Translations under genes and position numbers: made by a program
Part shown: positions 43,170-52,203 of the stretch, piece after piece
How positions within the stretch are numbered: the first letter of the stretch is position 1
How the letters are laid out: every line of letters starts with the position of its first letter
The notes under the pieces: generated by a model
Seen by the model: only the letters and a program-made list of their open reading frames with translations
The model's database searches: none
What the model was told of the DNA's origin: nothing
Assembly: GCA_035760645.1 (NCBI GenBank)
Contig: DASTSO010000073.1
Location: 1-64,000 of the forward strand
DNA length: 64,000 bases
Direction of reading: 5' to 3'
From: DASSTY01 sp035760645
GTDB lineage: Bacteria > Gemmatimonadota > Gemmatimonadetes > Gemmatimonadales > GWC2-71-9

Positions 43170-46010
43170 ATGCCGCGTCTCCTCCGTTCTCGTCGCCCGC
43201 ACGGTACGTCGCTCGCCGCGCGTCGCGTCGCGCTGCTCACCGCGCTGCTCGGCGCGGTCGCCGCCGGCGGCGCTCCCGCCCGCGCGCACGCCCAGGCACA
43301 CGCTCCGGCGCATGCTCCGGTGCCGGGCCGCATCGCCGGCCGGGTGATCGATGCCGCCCAGGGCGGGCCGATCGCCGGCGCCCAGCTGGAGGTCGTGGGC
43401 ACCGGCGTGACGGCGCTGACCGCGCTCGACGGACGCTACACGCTCGCCCCCGTCGCCGGGGGCGATGTGCAGGTGCGGGTGCGCATGATCGGCTACCAGC
43501 CGAAGCTGGTCACCGGGATCGTGGTGGCCGCCGGCGCCGCGGCCGAGCAGGACGTGGCCCTCGAGCGGCAGGTGGTGCAGCTGCAGGAGGTGACGGTGGC
43601 GGCCGCGGCCGAACGCGGCTCGGTCGCCCGCGCCCTCGACGAGCAGCGCACCGCGGTGGGCGTGGTGAGCGCCGTGAGCGCGGCCGAGATCGCGCGCAGC
43701 CCCGACGGCGACGCGGGCCAGGCGGTGCAGCGCGTCAGCGGCGTGACGGTGCAGGACGGCAGGTACGTCGTCGTCCGCGGCCTCGGCGAGCGCTACACGA
43801 CGGCGTCGCTCAACGGCGCGCGGATTCCGAGCCCCGAGCCCGAGCGCAAGGTGGTGCCGCTCGACCTCTTCCCGTCCTCGCTGCTCGAAGCGATCACCAC
43901 GGCGAAGACCTTCACCCCCGATCTCGCCGGCGACTTCAGCGGCGGCGCGGTGAACCTCAAGACGCGCGAGTTCCCCGCGCGCGCCCAGGTGCGCCTCTCC
44001 CTCGCGACGGGCCTCAACAGCGCGGCCGCGCGGCCGTCGGTGCCCGCGGCGCCCACGACCGGCGGCGAGTGGGCCGCGCTCACCGGGCACGCGCGCGACC
44101 TGCCCGCCGCGGTCGCGCAGGCGGGCCGGTTCGAGGCGCCGCTCTCCCAGGCGGAGGTGAACGGGATGGTCGCCGCGTTCCGCCCCGTCTGGACCCCGCA
44201 GCGGCGCACCGTGCGGCCCAACACCTCGCTGGGCCTCTCCGCGGGCGGGAGCGCCGCCCTCCTCGGCCGCAGGATCGGCTATCTCGCCTCGGCCACCTAC
44301 GGCGCGGGTCAGGAGGTGCAGACCGGCCAGGTGCGCGGGCAGGCGATCGCCGGCGGCAACGGGGAGGCGGTCGCGGCGGACCGCTTCGTCGGGAGCACGG
44401 GCCGCGAGAGCGTGCTCTGGGGCGGGCTCCTCAACCTCGGCACGACGGTCGGCGCCCACAGCCGGCTCAGTCTGAACGCCACCTACAACCGCAGCGCCGA
44501 CAACGAGGCGCGCCGCGAGACCGGCTTCAGCGAGAACCTCGGCGGCGAGTTCCGCATCGACCGGCTGCGCTACGTCGAGCGCGCGGTGCGCAGCTCGCAG
44601 CTCGCCGGCGAGCACGCGCTCGGCGACGCCCACCACGTGGACTGGTCGCTCACGCTCTCGGGCGTGCACCGGCGCGAGCCGGACCGCTCGGAGTTCGTCA
44701 GCGCGCTCGAGACCGATCCGGCCACCGGCGCGCAGACGGCGCGCTGGTTCGGCGGCGGCAACGAGGGCGCGGTGCGCACCTTCGCCGACCTCCGGGAGCA
44801 CGCGGTGGAGGGCGCCGCCAACTACATCGTCACGCTCGGCCGCGCCGCCGCCGCCCCCGCGCTGAAGCTGGGCGCGCTGCTGCGCGACACCCGCCGTACG
44901 TCGCTCACCCGGGCCTACGGCCTCTCGGCGCCGACGCTGCCGGCGGAGGCGCGCGCGCTCCCGCCCGAGCAGCTCTTCGACGGCCGCTACACCGGCGCGG
45001 GCGCGAGCTGGTTCCAGATCGCCCCGCTCGCGCAGGGCGGCTCCTACGAGGCGGCCGACCGGCTCTACGCCGGCTACGCGATGACCGACGTCGGGCTCCT
45101 GGCGGGCCGGCTGCGGCTCATCGCGGGCGCCCGGCTCGAGCACTCGCGCGTGCGCGTCGTCGCCGAGCCCACGCTCGGCGCGCCGGTGACGACCACGCCG
45201 ACGTACACCGACGTCCTCCCCTCGGCGACGCTCAACTACAGCCTCTCCGACCGCCAGACCCTCCGCTTCGCCGTCTCGCAGACGCTGGCGCGCCCCGAGT
45301 ACCGCGAGCTGGCGCCGGTGCAGTACCGCGAGGTGCTGGGCGGCGACAACGTCGTCGGCAACGCCGGGCTGCGGCGCACGCGCATCCGGAACGCCGACCT
45401 GCGCTGGGAGCTCTATCCGGCCGCGGGCGAGGTGGTGAGCCTGGCCGTCTTCGCCAAGCACTTCGACGCCCCGATCGAGCGCGTGTACCTCGCGACCAGC
45501 GGCACCCGGGTCGTGAAGTACGTGAATGCCGCCAGCGCGCGGAACGTGGGCGTCGAGGCCGAAGTGCGGAAGCGGCTCGACGTCGTGAGCCCGGCGCTCC
45601 GGGGGCTCACCGCCTTCGCGAACATGACCCTGATGCGGAGCGACGTGACGATCGGCACCTCGGAGGCGAGCCGGACGAACGACGAGCGCGCGATGGTCGG
45701 GCAGGCGCCCTACGTGCTCAACGGCGGGCTCACCTACGACGCCGCCGGCGGCCTCAGCGCCACCGTGCTCTACAACCGGGCCGGCCGCCGCATCGTCAGC
45801 GCGGCGGAGGCGCCGCTCCCCGACGTCTACGAGGAGCCGCGCGACGTCGTCGACGTCTCGCTCCGCTTTCCGGTGGCCGGCGGCCTGAGCGGGCGGCTCG
45901 ACGCGAAGAATCTGCTGGACGGCGCGTACCGCGTCATGCAGGGGCCCGTCGTGCGCGAGTCGTACCGCACCGGCCGCAGCCTCGCCCTCGGCTTCGCGTG
46001 GGGCCGGTGA
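43170..46010 (+). CDS. TonB-dependent outer-membrane receptor
   Basis: A 946-aa receptor. Signal segment (about 18-42), a carboxypeptidase-regulatory-like beta-sandwich (about 52-140: GRIAGRVIDAAQGGPIAGAQLEV), then the plug (about 155-270) with RVSGVTVQDGRYVVVRGLGERYTTASLNGARIPSPEPE, and a 22-strand-type barrel ending SLALGFAWGR. TonB energy imports a large or scarce substrate. The plug sequence with GLGERY and LNGARIPSPE is typical of receptors paired with beta-helix lipoproteins. A Pho-like array upstream suggests a phosphorus-containing substrate. The substrate itself is unknown. Confidence 0.93.
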   Translation: MPRLLRSRRPHGTSLAARRVALLTALLGAVAAGGAPARAHAQAHAPAHAPVPGRIAGRVIDAAQGGPIAGAQLEVVGTGVTALTALDGRYTLAPVAGGDVQVRVRMIGYQPKLVTGIVVAAGAAAEQDVALERQVVQLQEVTVAAAAERGSVARALDEQRTAVGVVSAVSAAEIARSPDGDAGQAVQRVSGVTVQDGRYVVVRGLGERYTTASLNGARIPSPEPERKVVPLDLFPSSLLEAITTAKTFTPDLAGDFSGGAVNLKTREFPARAQVRLSLATGLNSAAARPSVPAAPTTGGEWAALTGHARDLPAAVAQAGRFEAPLSQAEVNGMVAAFRPVWTPQRRTVRPNTSLGLSAGGSAALLGRRIGYLASATYGAGQEVQTGQVRGQAIAGGNGEAVAADRFVGSTGRESVLWGGLLNLGTTVGAHSRLSLNATYNRSADNEARRETGFSENLGGEFRIDRLRYVERAVRSSQLAGEHALGDAHHVDWSLTLSGVHRREPDRSEFVSALETDPATGAQTARWFGGGNEGAVRTFADLREHAVEGAANYIVTLGRAAAAPALKLGALLRDTRRTSLTRAYGLSAPTLPAEARALPPEQLFDGRYTGAGASWFQIAPLAQGGSYEAADRLYAGYAMTDVGLLAGRLRLIAGARLEHSRVRVVAEPTLGAPVTTTPTYTDVLPSATLNYSLSDRQTLRFAVSQTLARPEYRELAPVQYREVLGGDNVVGNAGLRRTRIRNADLRWELYPAAGEVVSLAVFAKHFDAPIERVYLATSGTRVVKYVNAASARNVGVEAEVRKRLDVVSPALRGLTAFANMTLMRSDVTIGTSEASRTNDERAMVGQAPYVLNGGLTYDAAGGLSATVLYNRAGRRIVSAAEAPLPDVYEEPRDVVDVSLRFPVAGGLSGRLDAKNLLDGAYRVMQGPVVRESYRTGRSLALGFAWGR

Positions 46011-46036
46011 GGCCCGCCACGGTGCGCGACACGACG

Positions 46037-46064
46037 CGCGACCGGACCGTGACCTCGCCGTCAT
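46037..46064 (+). promoter_or_regulatory. Three-unit Pho-box-like array upstream of beta-helix lipoprotein
   Basis: CGCGAC 46037, CGTGAC 46048 and CGTCAT 46059 are in exact 11-nt register. TTGAAT at 46086 may be a -10. It gives the lipoprotein gene its own promoter, separate from the receptor. Confidence 0.55.
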
Positions 46065-46161
46065 CGGACCTTGGCCCCCACCGGCTTGAATCCACGCATC
46101 CCGGAGCCGGCCCTGCTCCGGGACCACGAGACTCCGTTCACCATCACCCCATGAGGCATCC

Positions 46162-47889
46162 ATGAGGTCCACCCCGAGGTTCCCGTCGCGCCGGCTCCTC
46201 ACGCTTCCCGCCCTGCTCCTCGCGCTCGGCGCCGCCGCGTGCGGCGACGACAGCGACGGCTGCGCGAGCACGCCGACCGCGGCGGAGTGCAGCGTGCCGC
46301 TCACCGCCCCCGCCGGCGTGCAGGCCAGCGCCGCCTCGGCCACGTCGGTCAAGCTCACCTGGACGGCGGTCTCCGGGGCCACGGGCTACGTCGTGCAGCG
46401 CGCCCCCGGCGCCGGCGGCGACTTCGCCCAGGTCGGCACCACCGCCGAGGCGCGCTACACCGATGCCGGCATCGCGCCGACGACGGCCTATCGCTATCGC
46501 GTCCTCGCGACGGCCGACGGCCGGCAGGGCCCCGCGAGCGACATCGTCGCCGTCACGACGCCGGCGGCCGGCGCCAAGGCCGCCACCATCGCGGCCGACA
46601 TCACCGCCGACCGCACGCTCTACGCCGACACGCTCTACACCCTCTCCGGTTTCGTCCACGTCGCCAACGGGGCCACGCTCACCATCCAGCCGGGCACCGT
46701 CATCCAGGGCGACTACCAGACCCTCGGCTCCTCGCTCTTCATCCTGCGCGGGGCGAAGCTCATGGCCGTCGGCACGGCCGAGCAGCCGATCGTCTTCACC
46801 TCCTCGCGCCCCGTGGGCCAGCGCCAGCCCGGCGACTGGGGCGGGCTCGTCCTCGTCGGCAACGCGAAGATCAACCGCGGCGCGCCGGTGCTCCTCGAGG
46901 GGACGAACACCGACCCCTCGAAGAACCCGGGGATCGACTACGCCGGCGGCACCGACGACGGCGACAGCAGCGGCGAGCTGCGGTACGTGCGCGTCGAGTT
47001 CGCCGGCTACGCCCCGGTGACCGACGCCGAGCTGAACAGCTTCACCTTCGCCGCCGTGGGCAGCGGCACCAGGGTCTCCCACCTCCAGGCGCTCGGCGGG
47101 CTCGACGACGCCTACGAGTTCTTCGGCGGCACGATGGACGCGGACCATCTCGTCTCGTACGAGACCGGCGACGACCACTTCGACATGTCGGAAGGTTACC
47201 AGGGCCGCCTGCAGTACCTGATCGCCTACCAGACGCGCGTGCTCATCCCGCGCCCCGGCGCGGGCAGCACCTCGAGTGACCCGCAGGGCATCGAGAACGA
47301 CGGCTGCGCCGGCGCCAACTGCACGAGCGGCCAGAACTCGATGCCGCACACCATCCCGCTCGTCGCCAACTTCACGCTCGTCGGCACCGGCCCCGGCGTG
47401 GTGGACGCGACCTCGGGCGGCGTCGGCATGATGCTCCGGCGCGGCACCGGCGGCTACTACGTCAACGGCGTCCTCGGCCGGTGGCCGCGGGCGGGCCTGA
47501 GCCTGCGCGACGCGGCCACGAACGACCGCCTCACGGCCGGCGAGCTCGCGGTGCAGCACGTCCTCCTGAGCGAGACCCCGACGCTCTTCCAGGCCTCGTC
47601 GGGCTCGAACGTCCAGTACACGGTCGACCCCGCCGCCAACGCGCTCGAGCAGAGCGCGGCGACCACGGCGAGCCTGTTCGCGGCGCTGCCGTCCAATCCC
47701 ACCTCCGCGGCGCAGCTCGACTGGACGCCCGCCGCCGGCTCGGCGGCGGCCAGCGGCGGCCTCGCCACCTTCGGCGGCGCGCTCCAGACCAAGGCCGGCA
47801 CCACGGTCGCCGGCACCAGCTTCCGCGGCGCGGCCGATCCGGCCGGGACCAAGTGGTGGGCGGGCTGGACGAGCTACGCCGACAACTGA
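46162..47889 (+). CDS. Lipoprotein with fibronectin type III domain and right-handed beta-helix
   Basis: A 575-aa surface lipoprotein: lipobox GAAAC (Cys ~27), a fibronectin type III domain (about 48-135: AGVQASAASATSVKLTWTAVSGATGYVVQR), then a beta-helix (about 145-400) opening with ADITADRTLYADTLYTLSGFVHVANGATLTIQPGTVIQGD. Conserved acidic patches (GGTDDGDSSGELRYVRVEFAG, ETGDDHFDMSEGYQG) look like ligand or metal sites. It follows the TonB receptor and has its own Pho-like array, so the two likely form one uptake system, the lipoprotein capturing the substrate. Annotations of relatives vary; the function is not known to me. Confidence 0.82.
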   Translation: MRSTPRFPSRRLLTLPALLLALGAAACGDDSDGCASTPTAAECSVPLTAPAGVQASAASATSVKLTWTAVSGATGYVVQRAPGAGGDFAQVGTTAEARYTDAGIAPTTAYRYRVLATADGRQGPASDIVAVTTPAAGAKAATIAADITADRTLYADTLYTLSGFVHVANGATLTIQPGTVIQGDYQTLGSSLFILRGAKLMAVGTAEQPIVFTSSRPVGQRQPGDWGGLVLVGNAKINRGAPVLLEGTNTDPSKNPGIDYAGGTDDGDSSGELRYVRVEFAGYAPVTDAELNSFTFAAVGSGTRVSHLQALGGLDDAYEFFGGTMDADHLVSYETGDDHFDMSEGYQGRLQYLIAYQTRVLIPRPGAGSTSSDPQGIENDGCAGANCTSGQNSMPHTIPLVANFTLVGTGPGVVDATSGGVGMMLRRGTGGYYVNGVLGRWPRAGLSLRDAATNDRLTAGELAVQHVLLSETPTLFQASSGSNVQYTVDPAANALEQSAATTASLFAALPSNPTSAAQLDWTPAAGSAAASGGLATFGGALQTKAGTTVAGTSFRGAADPAGTKWWAGWTSYADN

Positions 47890-47897
47890 GCACCCGA

Positions 47898-47920
47898 GCG
47901 CCGCGCCATGCGCGCGGCGC
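47898..47920 (+). terminator. Hairpin after beta-helix lipoprotein gene
   Basis: A 9-bp perfect stem GCGCCGCGC / GCGCGGCGC with loop CATGC, 9 bp after the stop. No T-run. Confidence 0.5.
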
Positions 47921-48004
47921 CCGGCGTCCGAAAACCATCGCGGGCGGCCAGCGCCTCGGCACTGGCCGCCCCCTCACGCCGATCCAGAGAGTCTGCCGGA
48001 TCCC

Positions 48005-48634
48005 ATGCGCCGCCTTCCGCTCTTCCCACTCGCCCTCGGCCTCACCGCCCTCCTCGCCCTCGCGGGATGTCGTCGGAGCGATGCCGCGACGGCCGGCCAC
48101 GTGGCGGGCGACTCCGGCCCCCGACCGGCGCGCATCGACAGCATCCTCCCCCCTGCAGAAGCGCTCCGGCGGTTCCAGGCCAGCATCGCCGACACCCCCG
48201 CCGCGCTGCGCGGCGGCGAGAGCTCGCTGCCGGCGCTGGGCGCCGCGTTCGCGCGCGCAGTGGAGCGCCGGGACACCGCGGCGCTCCGTGCGCTCGTGGT
48301 GAATCGCGGCGAGTACGCCTTCCTGTTGTATCCGGGGAGCGACGTCTCGCACCGGCCGCGCTACCAGCCGCCGGAGATCGCGTGGCTGCGCCTGCAGCTG
48401 GCGAGCGAGAAGGGGGTGGGACGCCTCGTGGAGCGGCTGGGGGGCCGCCCGCTGGGCTACGTCGGCCTGACGTGCCCCGACTCGGCGGTCGTGGCCGCCG
48501 GTCCGGTCCGGCTCCACCCCGGGTGCCGGGTGCGCCGCCTGGTGGGGCGCGACACCGTCGCGCAGCGGCTGTTCGGCACCGTGCTCGAACGCGACGGGCG
48601 CTTCAAGCTGCTGACCTACGCCAACGACTTCTGA
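48005..48634 (+). CDS. Predicted lipoprotein, function unknown
   Basis: A 209-aa protein. Signal peptide and lipobox LALAGC (Cys ~22). After an Ala/Arg/Pro linker the body reads as mixed helix/strand: LPPAEALRRFQASIADTP, ALGAAFARAVERRDTAALRALVV, GEYAFLLYPGSDVSHRPRYQPPEIAWLRLQL, and a C-terminal strand DGRFKLLTYANDF. It resembles small NTF2-like or DUF4440-like folds only loosely. It lies after the TonB/beta-helix pair but has a hairpin in front, so operon membership is uncertain. Confidence 0.75.
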   Translation: MRRLPLFPLALGLTALLALAGCRRSDAATAGHVAGDSGPRPARIDSILPPAEALRRFQASIADTPAALRGGESSLPALGAAFARAVERRDTAALRALVVNRGEYAFLLYPGSDVSHRPRYQPPEIAWLRLQLASEKGVGRLVERLGGRPLGYVGLTCPDSAVVAAGPVRLHPGCRVRRLVGRDTVAQRLFGTVLERDGRFKLLTYANDF

Positions 48635-48674
48635 GCCGCCCTGCCGCCCCGGGGCTGCCTCCCCGCCCACGGGG

Positions 48675-49157
48675 TCAGCGCAGCGCCAGTGCCATCTTGA
48701 TGTCGGCGCGCGCGTACTCCTCGGCGGGCCCGAGCGGCACCTCGACGAAGCCGTACTGCCGGTAGAGCGCGAGCGCCGGCGCGAGCGAGCGGCTGGAGAC
48801 GAGCTCGACGGTCTGCGCCCCGCTCGCGCGCGCGTGGGCGAGCGCCGCGGCCATGAGGAGCTTGGCGTAGCCGCGCCCGCGCGCGGCGGGCGCCACCGCC
48901 ATCTTGGCGAGCTCGAGCACGCCGGGCGCATGCACGATGAGCGCGCAGGTGCCGAGCGGCACGCCGTCCTCGAGCACGAAGAAGATCGCGCCGCCCGGGG
49001 CGAGGATCGCCCCCTCGGGGTCGTCGAGCACGGCGTGGTCGGCGGGCTCCATCACGAAGTGCCGCTCGATCCACTCGCGGTTGAGCGCGGCGAACGCCGC
49101 GCGGTACGCCGGCGCGTAGGGGACCACCTCGATGCGCGGAGTCGCGGCCACGGCCAC
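48675..49157 (-). CDS. GNAT family N-acetyltransferase
   Basis: About 160 aa. GTG 49157 is preferred: it starts 5 bp after the upstream stop and has GAGCGAGG in front; a start at 49193 would overlap more. GNAT motif A is ELAKMAVAPAARGRGYAKLLMAAAL with the acetyl-CoA pyrophosphate loop R/G-x-x-G-x-G/A. Then AQTVELVSSRSLAPALALYRQYGFVEVPL. The substrate is unknown; the family pattern is of the general amino-group acetylators. Last gene of a minus-strand run. Confidence 0.88.
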   Translation of the reverse strand: MAVAATPRIEVVPYAPAYRAAFAALNREWIERHFVMEPADHAVLDDPEGAILAPGGAIFFVLEDGVPLGTCALIVHAPGVLELAKMAVAPAARGRGYAKLLMAAALAHARASGAQTVELVSSRSLAPALALYRQYGFVEVPLGPAEEYARADIKMALALR

Positions 49158-49162
49158 CTCGC

Positions 49163-50611
49163 TCAGAAGCCCGCGTCGGTGGCGGGCCGCCACGGCTCGA
49201 GCCGGATCTGGCCCTGCACCCGCGCCGCGGTCGCCGCGGCGTCGGGCGCCGCCCAGAAGTTGCCGCCGGCGGCGAGCACGGGCGCCCGCACGAACGCGCC
49301 GCTCGCCCGCAGGAAGACGTTCCCCGTCACCGCCGTGCCCCGCCCCGCGCTGTCGGCCACGAGCCCCTCGCCCACGCCGTCGAAGACGTTGCCGCGCACC
49401 CGCGCCATCGTCGTCCGCTCGAGTACGAGCCCGCGCGTCACGCGGGCGACGAGGTTGTCGTCCACCCGCACGTTGCGGCTCGCCGGGCCGTCGGCACGCG
49501 GCGCGAAGAGGTGAATGCCCGTCGCGCCGCCCACGATCGTGTTGGCGGCGAGGGTATTGTCCTCGCCGTGCTCGATGGCGATGCCCGCCTCGCGCGAGCC
49601 GACGATCGAGTTGCCCCGCACCGTGCTGCCCGAGGAGTAGCCGAGCCAGAAGCCGTAGGCGGCGCTGTCGGCGCGGTTCTCGAGGAAGGTGTTGTTCCAG
49701 CTGAAGGTGGCTTCGAAGGCGTTGTGGTACGCTCCCGTCGCGTCGTTGCGCACGACGACGTTGCCGACCGAGGGCCGCACGTAGGGCGGCTGCCCGCTCA
49801 GGAAGAAGCCGTCGCCCGAGTAGGTGAGATCGTTGTCGACGATCGTGTTCGAGTCGCTCTGCTGCCGGAGCAGGAGCCCCGCCGAGTCGCAGCCGCGGCT
49901 GTAGGCGGGCGACTCGCAGCGGACGACGTGGTGGGCCTTGTTCCGCACGATCGTGTTGCGGCTGCTCTGCCAGAGCGCGAGGCCCCAGCCGCTGTTGGCC
50001 GAGACGTCGTTGTCGGCGACGTAGCTGCCGCGCGCGTCGGCGAGCATGATCCCGTTCTGCGCCCGGCGCGCCACGACGCTCGTGACGCTCGCGCCGTCGG
50101 TGTACTTGAGGTAGAGCCCCGCCCCGTAGGTCTCGAAGGTGTCGGGGCGGAAGATGTCGAGCCAGTCGCCCTCGTCGTAGCGCTGGGGCGTGGACCGGAG
50201 CGCCTGCGCGCGCGAGCCGGAGAGATCGGCGCCGTGGATGCGGTGGCCGCGGCCGCCCTCGACCCGGATCCCGTAGCGGTAGCCGCGCACCGTGCCGCCG
50301 ACGATCGTCACCTGGTCCACCCCGCGACTCAGCACGCCGATGCCCGTGAAACGCGCCGGCACCGAGTCGCCGCTCTCGAGCGTGACGCCGGTGAGGTCGA
50401 GCCGCGTCCCCGAGCCGGCGACGACGATGACGCCCTGCTCCCGCGGGTCCGCGAGGCGGTAGCGGCCGGGACAGATGCGCACGTCGCCCTTCACGGCGGT
50501 GCCGGCGCGGGTGGGACGGAGGCAGGGATCGACGCCGGCCGCGGTGATGCCGCCGGCGGGCCGCGCGCCGGCGAGGGCGAGCGGCAGGAGCAGGAGGAGC
50601 AGAGATCTCAT
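49163..50611 (-). CDS. Secreted right-handed beta-helix (NosD/PbH1-type) protein
   Basis: A 482-aa exported protein. Signal peptide about 1-16 (LLLLLLPLALAGA). Many ~22-residue PbH1 rungs: YGAGLYLKYTD, NGIMLADARGSYVADNDVSANSGWGLALWQSSRNTIVRNKAHH, GDGFFLSG, EAGIAIEHGEDNTLAANTIVGGATGIHLF. The fold is shared with periplasmic copper-protein NosD and with polysaccharide-degrading enzymes; no nos gene is near. Cysteines CESPAYSRGC may form a disulfide. Start ATG overlaps the NUDIX stop. Confidence 0.87.
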   Translation of the reverse strand: MRSLLLLLLPLALAGARPAGGITAAGVDPCLRPTRAGTAVKGDVRICPGRYRLADPREQGVIVVAGSGTRLDLTGVTLESGDSVPARFTGIGVLSRGVDQVTIVGGTVRGYRYGIRVEGGRGHRIHGADLSGSRAQALRSTPQRYDEGDWLDIFRPDTFETYGAGLYLKYTDGASVTSVVARRAQNGIMLADARGSYVADNDVSANSGWGLALWQSSRNTIVRNKAHHVVRCESPAYSRGCDSAGLLLRQQSDSNTIVDNDLTYSGDGFFLSGQPPYVRPSVGNVVVRNDATGAYHNAFEATFSWNNTFLENRADSAAYGFWLGYSSGSTVRGNSIVGSREAGIAIEHGEDNTLAANTIVGGATGIHLFAPRADGPASRNVRVDDNLVARVTRGLVLERTTMARVRGNVFDGVGEGLVADSAGRGTAVTGNVFLRASGAFVRAPVLAAGGNFWAAPDAAATAARVQGQIRLEPWRPATDAGF

Positions 50612-51075
50612 GAGACCCGGAGCACGTCCTCCACCGCCCCGGCGTCGCCGGTGGCGAGGAGGATGGTGATGTCGTCGAGCGCGCGGCGCTCGCGCGGCCA
50701 GGCGAAGCGCTCGCGCGCGCGGTCGAAGGCGAGCCACTCGTGGCGCACGTGCTCGGGGCCCGTCACCACCGGGGCCCCGCCGTCCACGAACGCCGCGAAG
50801 ACCGGCACGAGGTCCACCGCGTCGGCGTGGTGCTGGTAGAACGCCTCGACCTTGCTGAGGTTGTAGAGCCGGAGCGGCGCGAGCCCCGTCTCCTCGCGCA
50901 GCTCGCGCACGGCGGCCTCCCAGGGCCGCTCGCCCGGCTCGATGTGGCCGTGCACCGTCTCCCACGACCAGGGGCAGCGGCCCGCGTCGCCGCGCTGCAG
51001 CGCGAGGCACTCGAGCGCGGTCCCCGTGCCACGCAGCACGTAGACGTCCACCAGCGAGACGCGGATCTCCGTCAC
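50608..51075 (-). CDS. NUDIX hydrolase
   Basis: A 155-aa protein, GTG start. The Nudix box is complete: GHIEPGERPWEAAVRELREETGL (G-x5-E-x7-REUxEExGU). It opens with VDVYVLRG and has a hydrophobic C-terminal helix. It would hydrolyse a nucleoside diphosphate linked to another moiety; the substrate cannot be named. It follows hisC by 10 bp and overlaps the beta-helix gene. Confidence 0.92.
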   Translation of the reverse strand: MTEIRVSLVDVYVLRGTGTALECLALQRGDAGRCPWSWETVHGHIEPGERPWEAAVRELREETGLAPLRLYNLSKVEAFYQHHADAVDLVPVFAAFVDGGAPVVTGPEHVRHEWLAFDRARERFAWPRERRALDDITILLATGDAGAVEDVLRVS

Positions 51076-51085
51076 GGGCGCCCCC

Positions 51086-52198
51086 TCACGGCACGCCGGC
51101 CGGCGCGAGGATCGCCTCGAGCGCGGCGACGACGGCGTCCATGTCCTCGGGCGTGCCGACCGAGATGCGCAGGCACTCGGCGAGCTCGTGCGTCGTCGAG
51201 ACGTCGCGCACGAGGATGCCGTGCGTCTCGTAGAGCCGGCGGCACACCTCGCGCGCCGGGAGCGCGTGGCAGCGGACGAGGAAGAAGTTCCCGGCGCTCG
51301 GGTAGACGGTGAGCCCCGGCACGAGCGCGAGCCGCGCCACGGTGAGGTCGCGCGTCTCGACGATGCGCCCCGTGCGCTCGGCCAGGAGGCCGGCGTGGTC
51401 GAGCGCCACCTCGGCGGCGATCAGCGTCAGGAGGTTCACGTTGTAGGGGAGCTTCGCCTTCGCGATCTCCCACGCCACCGCCGGGTGCGCGAGCGCGAGC
51501 CCGCACCGGAGTCCCGCGAGCCCGAGCGCCTTGGAGCAGCTCTTGAGCACGACGAGGCGCGACGACGCCGCGAGCAGCGGTAGCGCGGTCGGCCCGCCGA
51601 AGTCCTGGTACGCCTCGTCCACCAGCACCAGCGCCTCCGTCTCGGCGAGCACCCGCTCGACGCCGTCGGCCGGGAGCGCGGTGCCGGTGGGATTGTTGGG
51701 CGAGGCGAGCACGACGATCTTCGCGCGCTCGCGCTGCGCGGCGGCGATCAGCGCGTCGACGTCGTAGGAGAAGTCGAGCCCGAGCGGCACCGGGACGAAC
51801 CGCCCGCCCAGCACGTTCGTCTGCAGCCGGTAGAGCGAGTAGGCCGGCGACGGCGCCACGACCGCGTCGCCCTCGGCGAGCGCGACGGCGAGCGTGGCCT
51901 GGATCAGCTCGTTCGAGCCGTTGCCGGTCAGCACGCCCTCGCCCACCCAGCCGTAGTGCCCGGCGAGGCGCTCGTGCAGGTGCCAGGGATAGTACGCGGG
52001 ATAGCGCTGCCAGGCCGCCGCCTGCGCGCGCGCGAGCACCTCGGCCTTGAGCTCGGCCGGGAAGTCGTGCGGCGACTCGTTCTGGTTGAGCTTGCGGCGC
52101 GCGGGCGGCGACTCGAGCGTGTAGCTCGGCTGCGCCTGGACGGCGGGCTTGATGAGCGCGAGCCCCGCGGCCGCGTCCGGCAGCGCGCGCACCTGCAC
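51086..52198 (-). CDS. hisC: Histidinol-phosphate aminotransferase
   Basis: A 370-aa PLP enzyme. GTG 52198 lies 5 bp after the PilB stop; GTG 52192 is an alternative. Motifs: KLNQNESPHDFP, ITGNGSNEL-like VLTGNGSNELIQ, SPNNPTG, VDEAYQDF, the PLP Lys in KSCSKALGLAGLRCG, and FFLVRC. It makes histidinol phosphate with glutamate in histidine synthesis. No other his gene is in the window. Some family members act on phenylalanine or tyrosine, which cannot be excluded. Confidence 0.9.
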   Translation of the reverse strand: MQVRALPDAAAGLALIKPAVQAQPSYTLESPPARRKLNQNESPHDFPAELKAEVLARAQAAAWQRYPAYYPWHLHERLAGHYGWVGEGVLTGNGSNELIQATLAVALAEGDAVVAPSPAYSLYRLQTNVLGGRFVPVPLGLDFSYDVDALIAAAQRERAKIVVLASPNNPTGTALPADGVERVLAETEALVLVDEAYQDFGGPTALPLLAASSRLVVLKSCSKALGLAGLRCGLALAHPAVAWEIAKAKLPYNVNLLTLIAAEVALDHAGLLAERTGRIVETRDLTVARLALVPGLTVYPSAGNFFLVRCHALPAREVCRRLYETHGILVRDVSTTHELAECLRISVGTPEDMDAVVAALEAILAPAGVP

Positions 52199-52203
52199 GG
52201 CCC

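Noticed and set aside
42900..46382. 1160-aa minus-strand frame opposite the TonB receptor
   Set aside because: No motifs, GC-shadow composition; the plus-strand receptor has signal peptide, plug and barrel end.
49163..50611. NosD copper-cluster maturation factor
   Set aside because: Only the generic beta-helix repeats match; no nosZ, nosF or nosY gene is near, so the specific name is not supported.
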